The notes beneath the pieces are model-generated. The model saw only the letters and a program-made list of their open reading frames with translations. It did not search any database and was not told the origin of the DNA. This document shows, piece after piece, positions 24,707 through 37,170 of a stretch of DNA of 64,000 nucleotides (the stretch's first letter is position 1; each line of letters starts with the position of its first letter). The DNA is taken from contig JBBPUQ010000002.1 of NCBI GenBank assembly GCA_038501195.1, forward strand, positions 5,099,001 to 5,163,000, written 5' to 3'. A program made the position numbers and the translations under genes. The DNA comes from Nemania diffusa. Lineage: Eukaryota > Ascomycota > Sordariomycetes > Xylariales > Xylariaceae.

Positions 24707-27683
24707 TTGATTTTATTTGCCGAATGCTGTGAGCCTGCTAGTACCGCATCTAGAAATCAAACTACTGATCTCTAGGTTCTGCCTCCCGACGCGCCGTTAA
24801 AGCCCAAAACCTTAGCTGCCTTCGGGTATTCCTAACGTCCCTTGATCATAGGTATGAAACCAAACATGTCGGGGTTTCGAGTTGATAGTTTTATTATTTA
24901 GATATATAATATGTTGAGGTAACGAGGGAGACATCGATAGTCATCGGCGTCCCAAGTGACGTGGGCAAAGGTCTAAGCACTCAACCCAAGTAGCAGGTTA
25001 TCGCGGACTCTGTCGTATAAAATCCCCAGAATCATGACTTCTCTAACGTCAATTCCGCAGAAGAGAGCACAAATAGGTGATGATAGACAGGTTGATGAGA
25101 GACCTTCTACCGCGACATACGCGCACATCGGAACCGCGAAGCGTCCTTAAAACTAGCGACTATTAATACGGTAATTAGGACACAGTGATGCGCAATTAAG
25201 AATTAAGTTGTAAGCTTTTTCAAGGGGGGTCTTCTATAAATTGTACATTTTAGGTGTATATATGAATGTCACTATAAAGATCTATCACTTCTGCTTTCAT
25301 CTCACCACCGTCCTCAATTTGAATGTCATACACATGTCGCCTAGATTTTTTAACTTAAACTATGACGTAGCGACGATTATTTCACGCGGAAGGGTGCTTT
25401 CGGGAGCCCCGAAGCACCTCGATTATACTATTCGGTCCTATGTTGAAAGTTGTAGAAAGGGAAGCATAGAGGCCCCTGGCTCGGGATGTAGGAACTTCGT
25501 ATGTTCTCGGACGCGTCCGAATACGCAGATGAGACACTGCGCTCAGGGCGTTACGATATGATGTCGGCATGGCTGCGGATCCTTTATCTACCTCCTTTCA
25601 AGTCCTTCCTTTAAAACGGGCGCATTCCTTCTCACCAAACTGAAAACCCACTCGTCCAATGATACCAATGGAGCTAGTATTTTTTCGAAGTAACATTATC
25701 CTCATCGGTCACGCCAAGTATCATGTGCAGTGGTCTCGACGCCGATGAGCCGATTACGACGTTACCCATTTCGCCAAGGAAAAGGAACAGCGCAACTGCA
25801 TATACTTATGTGATCTGATATGTGCCGATAACCTGGACTTCTCAACATCACGAGACATCGCGATGGGCGAAAATTCGAGGTTCCACAGATGAAGTTATTC
25901 AGCATCCTCATTCAGTAAGGCTGAGTTATATGCAAGCCAATTTATATTGGACTGCCATGTCATGTGCGTGTTGTAATATCGATCAGGTTGTGCGAGAAGA
26001 ACTGCTATAGCACATTGGAGTAGGTGCCGATGAGAATCGCTGCCGGCCGAGTGAGGCTACATACATTAGCGCCATTCAAAAAGGCTGCCTATAAAGTGCT
26101 GCTCTTAGTGTGGCCGAGGATATGGCCATCGTCTGGGACAGGGGAGCAACGAGCATGCATGCTCGAATATATCGGAACTACAGTAGGATTCGGAATGGAG
26201 AGAGTACGACGTTCAAAAAAACATGATGCCTGATACCTATCCAAGCCACCTCCTGTCAAGCTTCGTATAGCGAAGCGCAACAGCAAGTTGGGAACCCTAT
26301 ATTACAACGTTACTGATTGCGACACCGGCCTATGTGCTAACAGAAACCAATCTACTAGACTCCGATATCAACTCCTTGTCCCTCCTCTATAATCGGGCGT
26401 AGGTTCGAGAGCTTGGCAATGTAGACAACCTTGTCTATAGCTTCCATGCATGTAATTGTGTTAGGCACCTATCTATCATAGATATCAGCTTATCTCACGT
26501 ATTGTCTTAGAAAAAGGCAATCTATTATCAGCACGTGAGTCTGATGAATAGATGAGTATCACTCCAACCAACATGTCGAAAAGTCCAAGAGCTAGATATG
26601 GCTTGTATGCCTAAGGCACCATGCGGCCGGCAAAAAAATTCCTGCAGATGCCGCATATCCCCGCCGATAGAATGCTTCCTATAGTATTTCGACCCCGGTG
26701 AACCATACATCCATGCAGTGCATATAACGAGACATTGAATCCTTAGTCATCCAATCTCCAGCAGTCCGGCGAAGGCACTCTAAATATAGATGACAACTCC
26801 CGACCTTGACTGATCATTTCGTAAGGGTTGTCCTTGGCTGACCTAGGCCAATATTCGAGCTGAAGAATTACTTGATCAGGAAGGCGATCGTCGACGCAGA
26901 CACCACGGGACGTTCGAGAGGCATTGGCACCGCTCATGAGCTTGACTACAACATAACCAGTGTTAGTTCATCGTTGGAAGATGCGACATCATGATAGATC
27001 CGAGAGCGCCAAGGAATATACACGTATTCCACCGACACGGTGCTGCCGTACGGGATAGGAAGTTAACATGGTAAGACCTATCTATCGCTAGAGACGACAC
27101 GCGAGGATTACTTGAACACGGAATTTGCCATGGCGACCCCCACCAATAACTACACTCTGGACCAAAACATTTTAGTAGCCCCGACGACTTGGCACAGAAG
27201 TCATTCGAAGACGCCATCGCCAATAGCCGGTGAGGTCGCACGGCAGATGATGGGGTAGTCAGGGGCCCATGCATCAAGATTGGCCGATGCCGAGCAACAC
27301 CGCGCCAGCAGCGAGGCTCTCTGTGAACCAGGGTCTTAGATAAGACTTTCTGCGCGGCTGCACGGCATCCCTGATTATAGAACGAAGAACACAAGATGGG
27401 TGCAACTTCAAGTGACATCGTCGAGGACCTTGCTGGACGAATGGGTGTTCTCTCGATGGCTAGACATTGCGAGCTTCCTTGTCTGGAAGGTCAATGTCAT
27501 GCTCATCGATCCCACAACTCTCCACGAAAGAGCAAAGCTTCGCGAGCTCAAGTTTGTCCTGACGATAAATAGTCGTGATGTCGTCGCTGAGAAGGTTGGA
27601 ATTCTGTCCCAGCAGAACAGGCACTTGGGAAGCCCCTTTCCACTATAGTCATTCTTGTCGTGCAATCTTGCAAAGCCACCAAT
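24707..27683. other. Gene-free flank right of the AT island
   Basis: About 3 kb of normal-composition DNA between the retroelement and the protease gene. Only short frames on both strands are present, the longest on the minus strand at 26963-27418, and none shows a domain I recognise. Short phrases in shifting minus-strand frames near 27150-27350 hint at a decayed oxidoreductase, but frames break repeatedly and I do not call a gene. The protease promoter must lie at the right end. Confidence 0.45.
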
Positions 27684-29079
27684 ATGCGTTCCGCTTTCCT
27701 CTTAAGCTTGGTGCCTCTAGCCCTTGCGGCTCCCTCAAAGCGAGCTTCGCCTGCACCTCTCCACGTCCCGCGCAGCACGGGCAACAATCTGGTCGAGGGC
27801 AAATACATTGTCAAGCTGTACGAGAATGTCGCCACCGATTCTATCCACAGGACGATGACATCTATGGCCGCTGATGCTGACCACATCTATGACGTCCCGG
27901 GGTTCAAGGGCTTCGCCGGCGCTCTCACCGCGGAAGAGGTCGAGACCCTGCAGAACCACCCTGATGTAAGTTGACAAACCCCCGTCCGGCCTTGATAGTT
28001 GCTGACCGGGAGGTATTCTCATAGGTCGAGTTCATCGAGCAAGACTCTATCATGAGCATCAATGCGTTCGTCACGCAAACAGGCACTACGTGGGGATTGG
28101 CCCGCGTCTCCCACCATAGCCGTACCGCGACCGGCTACGTGTACGACGAGTCTGCCGGCGCCGGCACTTGCTCGTACATCGTCGACACTGGTATCTTTAT
28201 AGCACATGCGGTACGTAGCTCCTATACCAAGCATCAATAATCTTCCTGCTCACGCAATATCTTAGGAATTCGAGGGCCGGGCCACCTGGCTAGCCAACTT
28301 TGCCGACAACACCAACTCGGACGGCAACGGCCACGGCACCCACGTGTCGGGAACCGTGGGCTCTAAGACGTACGGCGTGGCGAAGAAGACCAAGCTGTAC
28401 GCGGTCAAGGTGCTCGACTCGTCCGGATCCGGCACGACCTCGGGTGTTGTGGCGGGGATGAACTTCGTAACGTCGGATGTGGCGACGCGAGACTGCGCCA
28501 ACGGCACTACGGCCAACATGTCGCTGGGCGGCGCGTCCTCGACGGCCATCAACACCGCTGCTCGCGCCATGGTCAGCGCCGGCGTTTTCCTCGCGGTGGC
28601 GGCCGGCAACAGTAACACGGATGCTGCTACCTCGTCGCCTGCTGGCGAGCCCCAGGCTTGCACCGTCGGCGCCACCACGTCGGCTGATGCTCGTGCTTCG
28701 TTCTCGAACTATGGTACCGTTGTCGATGTGTTCGCACCTGGACAGGACGTCCTCTCGACCTGGAACAACGGCGGCACTGTACGTGACTCCCTCTCTACGC
28801 TTTTGACATGCCCTACCCTCCACTCCTTTCCCCCTAGCTTCTAGTAGTTGGGTTTAAGGGCGCTAACACTTGCTGTTCGTGTAGAACACCATCTCTGGCA
28901 CCTCCATGGCCTCACCCCATGTCGCTGGCCTTGGCGCCTACCTCTTGGGTCTCGAGGGTCCGAAAGCCCCGCAAGCTCTCTGCGCCTACATCGCCTCTAT
29001 CGGCACCTCTGGCGTGCTCAGCGGTGTCCCCAGTGGCACTATCAATAAGATTGCCTACAACGACAACCCTAGCGGTTAA
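27684..29079 (+). CDS. Secreted subtilisin-like serine protease (S8, proteinase K type)
   Basis: Four exons: 27684-27965, 28025-28210, 28266-28778, 28885-29079. They join in frame to 391 residues. I chose the ATG at 27684 because it opens directly into a signal peptide ([17 protein letters not shown]). An inhibitor I9 propeptide follows (KYIVKLYE), and the mature peptidase begins after about residue 105. The catalytic triad is complete: Asp148 in SYIVDTGI, His179 in [11 protein letters not shown] and Ser334 in [12 protein letters not shown]. Asn271 in AAGNSN forms the oxyanion hole. Length and motifs match fungal proteinase K/alkaline protease enzymes, which are secreted endopeptidases for nutrition or host or prey cuticle and protein degradation. 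Introns fall at conserved codon boundaries (all phase 0). The GH64 gene next door is convergent. Confidence 0.95.
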
Positions 29080-29435
29080 GGGCACTGACCGGTATGTTTA
29101 AGTACTCGTCGGCCGACACGGTTTTGTTGCATTGGGATTGGTGTAGCGGTGATGGCTTGGGGGGCATTGAGGGCTTGATGGTCTACTTGGGCTTGGCTGA
29201 ACTGCATTGGTGGTGACTACGGGGATTGCCTACTCTTGGATAATATTTAGTTTGATCAACTAACACGAGATACAAATATCTATGAGATATAATACATACG
29301 TATTAAGAGATTTGGAAGATACAATTGTACGTAAGAGAGTAACGAGAGTCTCTGCCTCCCTACCATGTGTTATCGTATTAGTATCGAGAATGAAATAGCC
29401 AGGACTGCACGGCCAGAAAGAGATGAGCAACTCAC

Positions 29436-30554
29436 TTAGCGAGGACCTCCGACTGTCACGGTGAACAACACGGGATCACCTGCGTTCACCTTTCCCGATT
29501 GGTCATCTCCATCATCAGGTTGCACGTCGTCATACGCAAACGCATACCCCTTCCCATCTAGATTACACTCGTGAACGAGCCGTGCATAGTGATTTGTCGG
29601 GTCTCTACGATAGAACGTGTGCGGGTGGGATGGATGTTCATCGCACTCTAGCAACGCAGACCTCACAAAAGCCGCCGCGAGCCGGGGTATGATGGCATTG
29701 CGCGTGGGCGAGGGACCGGTGGTGAACGGCCCGCTATTACAGCCGAGAATATCAGCGGTGCTAGGCTTAGCAAACACCTCGTCGCCGACATGCAGCTCAT
29801 CCCCTTTTATCTTGGCATCGAGGCATCCAGCCGCAGCCTGCGTGTTGATCCTTAGTTTGCAGTGGTGCGCAAACCGCGCCCATACCTCCTCCACATAGGG
29901 CTCGAAGTACCCCTCAAAACTGGCCCCGACCGCACCACCATGCGTCGCATTGAGGATGCGTAGCGCCTTGCTATCTCTCTCGACAACGAGCTTATCCCAA
30001 GGCCTACCATCCCTCCTCGCCTGCTCCCGCAGCGCCTCAGCCAGCCTCTCCAGCCCGTCGCTTGCCATGCCCGCGACATCCTGCGGCGGGCCGCCCGCGG
30101 TGGCGAGGTTGATGCCGATGGGCAGCCGCGGCACGAAGTCGACGTAGCTGACGTTGGCGTACAGCTGGGCGTCGTTGAGGGTGAACTCGCAGAAGCCGAA
30201 GTCGACGGCGGCGTTGGGGTCGCTCGGGTTGAGCACGCTCGGCTCGACGAGCGCGGGCCCGCCCGGGTTCAGCAGGAACGTGAGCCGGCCGCCCCGCGCC
30301 ACCCACACGCGGCCGCCCGCCATCTGCGGGATCGTGGCGCTCGCCGTGTGGCCCGGCGGCCCGAGCGGGATCGCGCAGTCCTCGGCCAGCGGGGACAGGA
30401 TCCCCGGGGGCTCCTGCGGGAAGTAGAGGCTGTGGCCGTCGGCTTTGAGGAGGCACCGCCGGCCGCCGTGTTGCAGCGCGATGCCGGTTATGTAGGCGAA
30501 GACCTGGTCGGAGTCGGTGTTGTTTTTCAATGCTATTTGGAGCGAGTCCGGCAT
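29436..30554 (-). CDS. Glycoside hydrolase family 64 (beta-1,3-glucanase)
   Basis: A single open frame of 372 residues from the ATG at 30554. The frame extends 7 codons further up to a GTG, which I do not accept as a eukaryotic start. Family landmarks run in order: LQIALKNNT, then AYITGIAL, EDCAIPLG, FLLNPGGPALVEPS, FGFCEFTLNDAQLYANVSYVDFV, GCNSGPF, RLAAAFVRSALL and DPTNHYARLVHECNLDGKGYAFAYDD. GH64 enzymes have a thaumatin-like barrel and cut laminarin or fungal-wall beta-1,3-glucan, releasing laminaripentaose in the best-known bacterial members. There is no signal peptide at this start. Many fungal members look the same, so export may be unconventional or an upstream exon may exist. The centre of the gene (about 30040-30470) is strikingly GC-rich compared with its surroundings. 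Confidence 0.9.
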   Translation of the reverse strand: MPDSLQIALKNNTDSDQVFAYITGIALQHGGRRCLLKADGHSLYFPQEPPGILSPLAEDCAIPLGPPGHTASATIPQMAGGRVWVARGGRLTFLLNPGGPALVEPSVLNPSDPNAAVDFGFCEFTLNDAQLYANVSYVDFVPRLPIGINLATAGGPPQDVAGMASDGLERLAEALREQARRDGRPWDKLVVERDSKALRILNATHGGAVGASFEGYFEPYVEEVWARFAHHCKLRINTQAAAGCLDAKIKGDELHVGDEVFAKPSTADILGCNSGPFTTGPSPTRNAIIPRLAAAFVRSALLECDEHPSHPHTFYRRDPTNHYARLVHECNLDGKGYAFAYDDVQPDDGDDQSGKVNAGDPVLFTVTVGGPR

Positions 30555-30599
30555 CTTGATGGGGTAGGTAGGCACCTAGGTGGATTGTGTGCTCGAGTG

Positions 30600-30605
30600 T
30601 TTATA
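30600..30605 (-). promoter_or_regulatory. Candidate TATA box of the GH64 gene
   Basis: TATAAA on the minus strand (within CCTATAAACACTCG), about 46 bases upstream of the chosen ATG at 30554. The close spacing fits a short leader and supports that ATG over a far upstream exon. Confidence 0.4.
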
Positions 30606-31788
30606 GGGGTGGAACAGACCTAGACAGTCTACGCGGTACTTACAAATCAAGAATTCTTGAGCGAGGAAAGTTATCTAGGGAAAGTTTGAGATAAGAGATG
30701 AACATGTTTTAGTGAAATGTGAAGCCGTCAGGTAGATATTCTTTATTATTTTAGGTTTACTGTTATAAGATTCAATAATGAACTAATGACGTAGGTATCT
30801 GCATCCGTAATAGGTAGCAAATAGCTGATGCTGAGGCTAAGCAGAACTACCTACTGTACGTAGGTACTCGAATAGAACAAGAGTAAAGTCGTTGCGATAG
30901 CAGAAAAAATATTTATATAAAGAATTTAAGTCGCATGTAATTGGAACGTATTAATATGTATATTCTTTGTAAAAACGCTGGTAGGATGTAGGTATTTATT
31001 ATATCGTGGTACCACTTTTTACTCAGCATGCCCTTTGAAGCTCTAAGACACTTCATTTTGGAAGGTAGGATCCGATACTTACAGTACTCAACACCCCCTA
31101 CTAAGCCTACCTAGATATGTTATTAGTCGAGGCGAAACCATATATAACCGGTAGGTATACTCAATAACTTATAGATATTGTAATTTCTCCTAGGTACTAT
31201 TCTACGTCTCCCTCCCTCTCTCTTTTTCTTCTCTTTGCATACCTATGCATTATAGTAATCTGGGGTGTATTAATGGTAAAGTCAGCACTGGTATTCAAGG
31301 AGCCGGGATTGGTAAGTTGGGTTCGCATTGGCGCAAGATATACGGCATAAGATCCACTACCAGTACCCACTATGGTGCTAGTGCAGAACAATCGCGTGGT
31401 GGATCTGTCTCCTGGAACTCTCCGCAAGGGCACTATCTAATAAAAGTAACTTCAGCTGGTAAGCGGTTTAGCTCACTCAATCGACTTCTTAGACCCCTAC
31501 TAGGCACGCTAGTAGCATGTTTTATTAATAAAGAGAGAGTCGACTCATCCCAGGAATCATTCGAGCGTCTCAAACGTGTCCCATCTTATCCACGCCGCCC
31601 GCCGATCATGTCTCTTGCGCGATGATTCTGCCGCTCCTTTAACATTCTCAGTCGCTCGATTCTGCCTCCTTACACCAAGAGCCTGTGTCTTAACACCAAC
31701 TGGCCGTCGCCTTGCACAATATCGGCCAAAGATTCGCTTACACCGTTGCTTCCTATCTTTAACATTTGGCCTCCTCTCTTCACACATA
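30606..31788. other. Intergenic between divergent GH64 and Erv oxidase genes
   Basis: About 1.2 kb that holds both promoters. It contains several TAGGTA-type short motifs and pyrimidine-rich stretches (for example 31206-31232) but no coding frame, tRNA or repeat array that I can support. Confidence 0.45.
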
Positions 31789-32480
31789 ATGGCGCGGCAC
31801 CTTACCATACTGATCGCCGTGGTGGTGGCTGGATTTATACTACTGTCTTTTACCACGTCCAGTCTTGGTTCCATAAGCAGCGCGCCAAAACTCATGCATG
31901 AGACCGACCTCCAGAAAGACACGACATCCCAAGGAAAGGAGGATTTTGGGGCTTTAACGGGTAACATTCTCGAAGGAGGCTCGATAGCTCCAAAGCTCGA
32001 GAATGCGACTGCTAAGTGCGTCTCTCCCTCTGTTGCATGATGCTTCCTGCTATTCTACCTTCTGCGATTACTAGGAGGGTTACTAACTGTTTATCTCTAC
32101 GTAGAGCTGAACTGGGTCGTGCTAGTTGGAAACTCTTCCACACCATGATGGCCCGCTTCCCCGAGAAACCCAGCGAGGACGACTCCCTTGCGCTCAAGAC
32201 ATACATCAAACTTTTCGCACGATTATACCCTTGCGGCGACTGCGCTAGCCATTTCCAGCAATTACTTAAGAAATATCCTCCCCAAATCGGCTCGCGCAAC
32301 GCCGCGGCAGGCTGGGCCTGTCACGTACATAATCAAGTGAACGAGAGGCTGAAGAAGCCTTTGTTCGACTGTAATAACATTGGTGATTTCTACGACTGTG
32401 GATGCGGCGATGATAAGAAGGCGGCTGGAGCGGCTGGAGAGGCCGGGGCCTCGGACCTGAAATTGGATAAGAAAGAATAA
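31789..32480 (+). CDS. Erv1/ALR-type FAD-linked sulfhydryl oxidase, Erv2-like (secretory pathway)
   Basis: Two exons, 31789-32015 and 32105-32480, joined across a GTGCGT...GTAG intron to 200 residues. The N-terminus (RHLTILIAVVVAGFILLSF) is a signal anchor, which points to the ER or secretory pathway (Erv2 type) and not the mitochondrial intermembrane space. The Erv domain starts at ELGRASWKLFHTMMARFP. It has the redox-active pair Cys119-Cys122 (YPCGDC) next to FAD, the HVHNQVN FAD-binding stretch (residues 149-155) and the structural pair Cys148/Cys165. The enzyme passes electrons from dithiols to oxygen, making disulfides for protein folding. A short acidic and basic low-complexity tail ends the protein. 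Family assignment is firm; the ER location is inferred from the anchor. Confidence 0.93.
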
Positions 32481-33229
32481 GCCCGCTGTTTACTAGAGAA
32501 ACTATGGAAGAGCCGCCGTCTTCGGTGAATATTTGGATATTCGATGCACGCAGATATTGTGCTCAGGAGCATGGAGTTCCGGCAGCCACATTGTATATTA
32601 GGGTGAACCTCATTTCAGCTGGCGAAATGCAATTGTACAAATCATCCACTGTATCCAAAGGGTTCATGAATCCCTATCTCAGCATCCAGATCTTCGCAGA
32701 CCCGCGACTCATAGTAACTATATTGAGGTTGCAGAGACAGACTAATACTTACTGCACACTCCCTGGTTTGTCAGCAATTGGATGCTATTGCTAAATCTTG
32801 AATGTACCTTGTGTGGAAACGGCCGCTCATCACATCATAGACTTGCTAATCGACTCGACTATTTTACAGCTTCATTGCTCTCTTTAGCATCAATGCATTA
32901 GTTTACTACGAGCTGCCTAAATACTTATGTCCTCATGTAAGTTGCCTTCGGTACGCTGTACGTACCTACGCGGACCACGTGATCAATCGGCCTTGTGGGG
33001 CGATTTCGGCCGCCAAGCCAAGTAGGCGGGTGCTCTGTGAGGCTGCGCGTCTGAGCTGCCTGAGCTTGATGCAATCCGTTGTCTAACGACCTAGAGCTCG
33101 TCACCGGAGCTACACCATCACTAACAATTACAACAACAAGATCAACAACCGTTCCCCGCTACGATAGATCGATCCTTCACGCCAACCACAACCTCTCCTA
33201 CCAGCCGTATTTCCACACCATAAATCAGG
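32481..33229. other. Intergenic, promoter of the proteasome gene
   Basis: About 750 bases between two plus-strand genes. It contains a CACGTG E-box-like palindrome at 32977-32982. I see no fungal PACE-type element (GGTGGCAAA) for the proteasome gene. No additional gene is supported. Confidence 0.4.
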
Positions 33230-34236
33230 ATGGAGTTTACCACGACAGGTGCTTTGAACGAAGGTACGGGCTGCTTGAGCTTTGGCTAGCTCCCTCCCTG
33301 GGACTGGGCTGATGACAATATGACTAGATGGCATCCATGTCGATATGGACAGGCTGAAGAAGGGCGAGGTCAAGTAAGCTCATAAACGCTGCCTTGGAAG
33401 CAGGTATCACTAACATCGTTGCAGCCTAGGTACTTCGATGTATGCACGATTCAACCGGACTCAAACGACGATCATTTGAAGCTGGTGAACTGACAAATGA
33501 TAGTATGGCTGTAACATTCAAAGATGGTGTTATCCTGGGTATGTCTAGGAGACCATCCGTTCACGCTCTACTGCGGATATGTTACTCACGATTTCCACGA
33601 ACAGGTGCCGATTCGAGAACCACAACCGGAGCATACATTGCGAACCGAGTCACTGATAAACTTACACGAGTACACGACACAATCTGGTGTTGCCGATCCG
33701 GATCGGCCGCCGACACACAAGCCGTTGCCGATATTGTGCAATACCAACTAGGCCTATTCGCGATGCGGAACGGCAAAGCACCAACGACACAAACGGCCGC
33801 CTCCATCTTCCAGGAGATCTGCTACTCCAACAAAGACCGTTTGAGGTAAGGACACACATGCTCTACAAGTGAGGGTTGGACAATCTATGGACTGTGCTCA
33901 CCATGACTGCTTCATAGTGCCGGCCTAATTATTGCCGGCTGGGACGAGCGTCACGGCGGCCAGGTCTACTCGATCCCGCTAGGCGGCTCTTTGCACAAGC
34001 AATCTTATGCGATTGGCGGATCCGGCTCGACATACATCTACGGCTACACTGATGCACACTGGAAGGAGGGCATGGAAGAGCAAGAGGCAATAGACTTCGT
34101 CAAGGGATCTCTCCGCGAGGCCATCAAATGGGATGGCAGCTCTGGTGGTGTCATCCGCATGGTGGTTCTCACGCAGAAAGGCGCCGATCGTCACCTATAC
34201 CTTCCGGATGAGGATTATAAGGTACGGCATCAGTAG
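33230..34236 (+). CDS. pre3: 20S proteasome subunit beta-1 (Pre3)
   Basis: Six exons: 33230-33263, 33328-33373, 33425-33439, 33504-33538, 33605-33845, 33918-34236. They join in frame to 229 residues. Exon 3 is only 15 nt. The protein begins MEFTTTG and the propeptide ends at GEVNLG. The catalytic nucleophile is Thr30 in [12 protein letters not shown], freed by autocleavage after Gly29. Conserved beta-1 stretches are present: [52 protein letters not shown] and [16 protein letters not shown]. The beta-1 subunit gives the caspase-like (post-acidic) cleavage activity of the core particle in nucleus and cytosol. Length equals that of the yeast and Neurospora orthologues. It is the clearest housekeeping gene in this segment. 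Confidence 0.96.
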
Positions 34237-36388
34237 GTGTGTCGAATAGGAAGCATGGCGGCAGAGACGAGAAATGGCGGTAGATGATGGATTGTCACCA
34301 AAGTGACGTATCGGATCATCTGTATAATACCAATATTCGGCGTGCTCTTCGTGGCAACTACATCAACTTGCCACAACAGCCAAGCAATGCTCTGCATTCG
34401 CTCGCTAGTCCTATGTGCGCAGAGTAGAATTATCTGCAATATAATGGACCTGCATTTGGGGACTCGTTGCCTCCCTTCACTTGCTCCCTCCTGCATCATG
34501 ATGTCTTGGCTGCATGCGCACACCATCAAGCGGTGTGTAGAAGCCATGCCCGCCTGTCTTTGAACAAACGAATAGTAGGGCGTAATCCAATCAGCATTTT
34601 CGGGGGTCTTGGCGCGGGATGCGATGAGATATTCAAATACTTAGGTACTGGTACTTAGACACCACATTTTGTTTTATAGTGCTTAGCTTTTCGATGCGTT
34701 CGCACCTATATTTACACTAGCATGCGTAGTCCCCATATCAGCGACAGTCAGAAATAGGAACGACCAACCGCAATGCAATCACATCTGTATCCGGTGGGGA
34801 CCTTGAATAGGTAGGTAATACAACTGCCGGTACCAGAGCTTTGGGAAGAGCGCCAAGGCGATTACGGAAATGGAGCGGCAATCCTGTCGTCGGAGTTAGT
34901 GCAGCTTCATGTCGCTAAGGTAGGTTAGGTATATTGCTCGTCACTTGCGAGGGGACAAATCTGGTGCCGTCGAATGTAGCATTGCAGCTTAGGTGAAAAA
35001 GGGGTACATGTAGTGCTCGCTGTTGTGCACGCAGCTGCCACGTCGCCGGGTTCGCTACCTTACCTTTAAGATTGAAGTTTTTTATCCCATACGTGTACAG
35101 AATACGTGCATAGGAGACGTTCATGCTGTACACGATTAATAGCAACACTAAGATTCCGCCGGCATCGCTATCTCGTATTTAGGTAATATTGATGAAGCTG
35201 CTAGCAGGGCTATATAAAGTTGTTCTAGAATACCTACATAGTCTCTCTGGAGAAACGGGAAGGTAAAATAACTAACCACCTACCTAAACGACTTACAAGC
35301 CTTGTTATGGGATTCGTAATGCGTCGCCGCGCCAAGGTGTACCAAAAAGGCCCGTCTTCACATGCTAATCGCTCGGCTGCTACTGGCTCGGATACTACGA
35401 AACCTTTACTGAACCAGTGAGGTAGAACTAGTGGTATACGAGACCCTGAATTGGCGACTTGAATCGTGAATGTGGATATAATGAGAGCCTCGAGTCGATC
35501 GGGTCCCCCCACAGGCTAATAGCAAACCCATAATTACCCAGGGCTTAACCTCAAACAAGCCTCTTAGATAGATGACTTGGGTATAAATATCCTCTTGTTC
35601 GACAGCCGCTTAACCGCTAAAGCCCATGTGGTATGCAGTTGCTACCTAACATACTATGGGTTTATATATGTATAAGACATGCACATGAGTTAGTTTCGAA
35701 GATCTCGGCAGTAACAAGGCTGATTGGAGGGGTTAGTTAACTCAACTAAATTGATATACTAAGTGGAGATTCAACCTGTGTGAAAATGCTGTATAGAGAA
35801 TTTAGGTAACAAGAATGGTATAAATGGCACTAATCACTTCAATAGTGATGGCTTAGTTGGGGCTACTTTGAAGACAACGATGCCGTGGGAAGTATGCCAA
35901 TACATGGAAGACCACGAGTGCGGCAACGTCATTACAAATTAAACTACATGTAAGGATGATCGATTGTAGGTACTGGTTCGCTCAACTAATAACTACGTAG
36001 GCTTGCTTGTGAGACACGTTAAGGTAACCTACGTCCATGTATGGATGTAAGTGTAAGTATCTAATGTATCTATCTTATGATATATGAACAATAATACTTC
36101 AAATCAACGACACAAGAGTATAAACCGGCTTGCGAGTTGCGCACCTTGGTTTATGACCCAATCAACCAGCGTAGTTTGGAGGTCACCGCTAGTCAGTGCC
36201 GCCGGTATAGGCCTTTTAGTATACGCATAAAAGTAATAGTAGCTAGTTAGTTTAGTAACAGATGCAAGGCACAGGGGTTCGCAGAATCCCAGGTCCTTGT
36301 ACCTTTCCGTTATTCTGGAATAGCGTGATCCCACGAACCATGAGAAGCAAACAAGGCATCTCTATCTTCATATCAGATTCATACTTAT
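34237..36388. other. Gene-free flank left of the Tc1 element
   Basis: About 2.2 kb of mixed-composition DNA between the proteasome gene and the transposon. Short frames on both strands are unsupported by motifs. TAGGTA and ACCTA short motifs are frequent. No inverted repeat, tRNA or splice-connected coding frame was seen. Confidence 0.45.
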
Positions 36389-36503
36389 GTACAGCCTTCT
36401 GCCCGGTAAAATGTTAGCGGGAGTACTTTACTAGGGGGTCAACCACAGTTCAGAAGATTTCCCCTGTAAGTATATATACTGCAAAATTTGTATGTAAAAG
36501 TAC
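36389..36503 (+). repeat. Left terminal inverted repeat of Tc1 element (115 bp)
   Basis: Begins GTACAGCCTTCTGCCCGGTA and includes GGGGGTCAACCAC. It is the reverse complement of 39364-39478 with one mismatch. Its G+C content is normal, in sharp contrast to the mutated interior that starts directly after it. Confidence 0.95.
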
Positions 36504-37170
36504 TTAGCTGAAAAAAATCTTACAAATTTAATTTTACAGCTTCGTAATTAGTAAATTAGTAAAATAGCTAATTACAAAAAAGTGCAAAAAAGTAGTAAAG
36601 TAGTTTTCTGACTTTTTTTTTTTTGATTTTTTATTTGTATTTTTAACTATTTTAGATTGCTAAAAAAATATTACTAAAACTTGAATTTTAAGCGATATAA
36701 CTTTTAAAGTAGTATTAAAAATAAACTTGTATAGCTATTTTAACTGCTTTATAATATTTTTACAGCTTTTTTTTATAAAGTATTAACTGTTATATTTTGT
36801 ACTTGTGCTTTAATTTATAAAGTATTAACTACTATATTTTATACTCGAGCTTTAATTTATAACGCTTTAACTGCTATATTTTTTTTTTAAGTTTCAATTT
36901 ATAGCGTTTTAGCTACAATTACTGTTTTTTTTTTTACAACTACTTGCGTAGCTTATTTTTAACTTTTAATAACAACTTTTTTAACTTTTTTTACTGCTTT
37001 TTTTTGAACTAGTAATTCAACTTTAACTATTAATTTAATTATTTGTTAATTTGTAAAAACTTGTGCTTTAAGCTATGTTTAATCGTTTAGCTTTTAATTT
37101 TTATGATTTAGTTAAAATTTTTGAGCTATTAATCGATTCGAAAACTTTTATATGAACTTATACTTTTACA

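Noticed and set aside
26528..27420. Minus-strand phrases resembling a decayed FAD-dependent oxidoreductase
   Set aside because: The resemblance appears only when hopping between three frames, and no catalytic motif is intact. It could easily be chance, so no pseudogene is called.
28262..28823. Long minus-strand frames opposite the serine protease
   Set aside because: They are shadows of the GC-rich protease exon 3, which carries the catalytic His and the oxyanion Asn on the plus strand.
27684..34236. A biosynthetic or degradative gene cluster of protease, glucanase, oxidase and proteasome genes
   Set aside because: Mixed strands, separate promoters and unrelated functions, including a housekeeping proteasome subunit; no shared pathway.
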